Notes under the pieces: generated by a model
Seen by the model: only the letters and a program-made list of their open reading frames with translations
Databases searched by the model: none
Told to the model about the DNA's origin: nothing
Position numbers and translations under genes: made by a program
In this document: one piece after another, positions 63,131 to 64,000 of the stretch
How positions within the stretch are numbered: the first letter of the stretch is position 1
Layout: every line of letters begins with the position of its first letter
From: AB-137-C09 sp964458185
GTDB lineage: Bacteria; Pseudomonadota; Zetaproteobacteria; Mariprofundales; Mariprofundaceae
NCBI GenBank assembly: GCA_964458185.1
Contig: CAYWFG010000006.1
Span: 1-64,000 of the forward strand
DNA length: 64,000 bases
Reading direction: 5' to 3'

Positions 63131-63422
63131 TGAATTATTTGATGAGTTATTAACAAGCGTACAAGAGGCAGGAAAGATAATGAGGGGAGAGCTTAAGGCT
63201 TCGCGTGAATATTCATTAGATGAACCTAATGTCCAAATTATTCGGAAGAATATTGGCTTTTCTCAATCAAATTTTGCAACTTTAATTGGTGTAAGTATGA
63301 GGACACTACAAAATTGGGAACAAGGACATCGGCATCCAACAGGATCTGCGAAAGTACTGTTGAGGCTTGTTCAGGCAGACCCCGAATTTGTATTTAAAAG
63401 CCTTCATATCAACCACATATAA
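63123..63422 (+). CDS. NadS-type HTH antitoxin
   Basis: A 99-residue Cro/C1-type HTH protein. The N-terminus (LFDELLTSVQEAGKIMRGELKASREY) is the toxin-binding part common in NadS/HigA-like antitoxins, and the HTH is NIGFSQSNFATLIGVSMRTLQNWEQGHRHPTGSAKVLLRLV. It would neutralise the RelE-type toxin and repress the shared promoter at 62771 through the palindrome there. AGGAG before ATG 63123 decides the start; it lies 8 bases inside the toxin frame. The gene appears intact although the toxin is broken. Confidence 0.88.
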   Translation: MNNELFDELLTSVQEAGKIMRGELKASREYSLDEPNVQIIRKNIGFSQSNFATLIGVSMRTLQNWEQGHRHPTGSAKVLLRLVQADPEFVFKSLHINHI

Positions 63423-63483
63423 TCTATTGTATAAAGATGGATATAACTTCGCTCTTCTTCTCATTCAGGATAATAAATAAGCT

Positions 63484-63957
63484 ATGAACCGTTTTGATAC
63501 CGATGCCTACCGTGCTGTGATTGATAATACTCTTGATAAGCGATTATGCAGCATCAGCAGTCATGCAAAAGAAATCATGAAAACATCAGCAGAAAATGGC
63601 TACCCGCATGAGATCTGTGGCTTATTGATTGGAACGACTAACGATGAAGAGTGGAATATATCAGAAGCTCGCACCGTCGATAATCTCAACACCACAAGGG
63701 CTGCGGATCGTTTTGAGCTAGATCCTGTTGCCTATCAAGCCATTGACCGCAGTCTTCGCGGAACGGGGCAAGAAATCGTGGGTGTTTTTCATTCGCACCC
63801 CGATTGTTTGGCTAGGCCATCGCCGACTGATTTAACCCATGCTTGGGATATGTTTTTATACCCTATTGTTAGCGTTACAAATGGGGTGACAACAGAACTC
63901 AACTATTGGGCCTTGAATGATCAAGGGACGCATTTTTTAGCCATTAAATGTGATTAA
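63484..63957 (+). CDS. JAMM/Mov34-family metalloprotease-like protein (M67)
   Basis: A 157-residue MPN+ domain. The zinc site is seen as the early Glu in GYPHEICGLLIG, HSHP followed by PSPTD (H-x-H-x9-10-S-x2-D: VFHSHPDCLARPSPTDLTHA), and a conserved YPIVSV strand. Bacterial members cleave C-terminal extensions from sulfur-carrier or ubiquitin-like proteins, often next to moeB/thiS genes, which may follow beyond the window. It is preceded by a 61-base gap with no clear promoter. Confidence 0.88.
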   Translation: MNRFDTDAYRAVIDNTLDKRLCSISSHAKEIMKTSAENGYPHEICGLLIGTTNDEEWNISEARTVDNLNTTRAADRFELDPVAYQAIDRSLRGTGQEIVGVFHSHPDCLARPSPTDLTHAWDMFLYPIVSVTNGVTTELNYWALNDQGTHFLAIKCD

Positions 63958-64000
63958 AATGATTAACCCACGAGGCAGGATTATTTTTCATACGCTTAGG

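Overview
The window looks like a chromosomal segment of a Gram-negative proteobacterium with a moderately low GC content. The evidence is kdsA (Kdo for LPS), a kdsA-eno-ftsB order, ubiE-ubiJ-ubiB and a separate ubiD (aerobic ubiquinone synthesis), ihfA followed by a merR-type gene, and outer-membrane and lipoprotein signals. A gammaproteobacterium or a zetaproteobacterium would fit; I cannot decide between them from sequence alone. The bases look clearly more AT-rich in 1-26200 and 62770-63430 than in the housekeeping blocks.

Region 1 (about 1-26200) is one long exopolysaccharide/capsule locus on the + strand. It is preceded by a small inverted-repeat element with a 7-bp target duplication (81-243). 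It holds a Wzc-like tyrosine autokinase/copolymerase, an SGNH protein, a Wzx flippase, a Wzy-like polymerase, three glycosyltransferases, three methyltransferases, a sulfotransferase, an AsnB-type amidotransferase, a heparinase/alginate-lyase-like protein, an AlgD-like GDP-mannose dehydrogenase, a carbamoyltransferase-SxtJ-DUF5989 module and a WcaJ-like priming transferase. Two secreted proteins (11300 and 22109) share a 85-95 residue repeat and have their own expression signals. Together these predict a Wzx/Wzy-type polymer containing uronic acid and decorated with sulfate, carbamoyl, amide and methyl groups, plus dedicated secreted partner proteins.

Region 2 (26247-37507, + strand) is a tightly overlapping run: ubiE-ubiJ-ubiB-folA-rimI-receiver/histidine kinase, then an AEC transporter, a large SNF2 helicase and cysM. 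smpB converges on it. nasA (assimilatory nitrate reductase) stands alone at 38043 and is followed by a second inverted-repeat element. A TetR-cytochrome b561-YceI operon diverges from an arsM-like methyltransferase, with a 16-bp perfect palindrome between them.

Region 3 (43903-58742, mostly - strand) holds ihfA-merR-STAS-ubiD, uvrB-SNF2 (SWIM), and an overlapping operon GT2-DUF1538-DUF1538-PII-like-CBS. The last looks like a nucleotide- or metabolite-gated membrane system and is the best candidate for an under-described system here. Next come an MMPL/RND remnant, a DUF1302 outer-membrane protein and a cytochrome c'-like protein whose haem motif is CXXCY, then a small exported protein, DUF4438 and ftsB.

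Region 4 (58780-64000) holds eno and kdsA, both cut by a 100-N scaffold gap whose true length must be roughly 0.8-0.9 kb. guaA and an FKBP lipoprotein follow, then a RelE/NadS-type toxin-antitoxin locus whose toxin carries one in-frame TAA, and a JAMM-domain protein. No rRNA, tRNA, CRISPR array or intact insertion sequence was seen.
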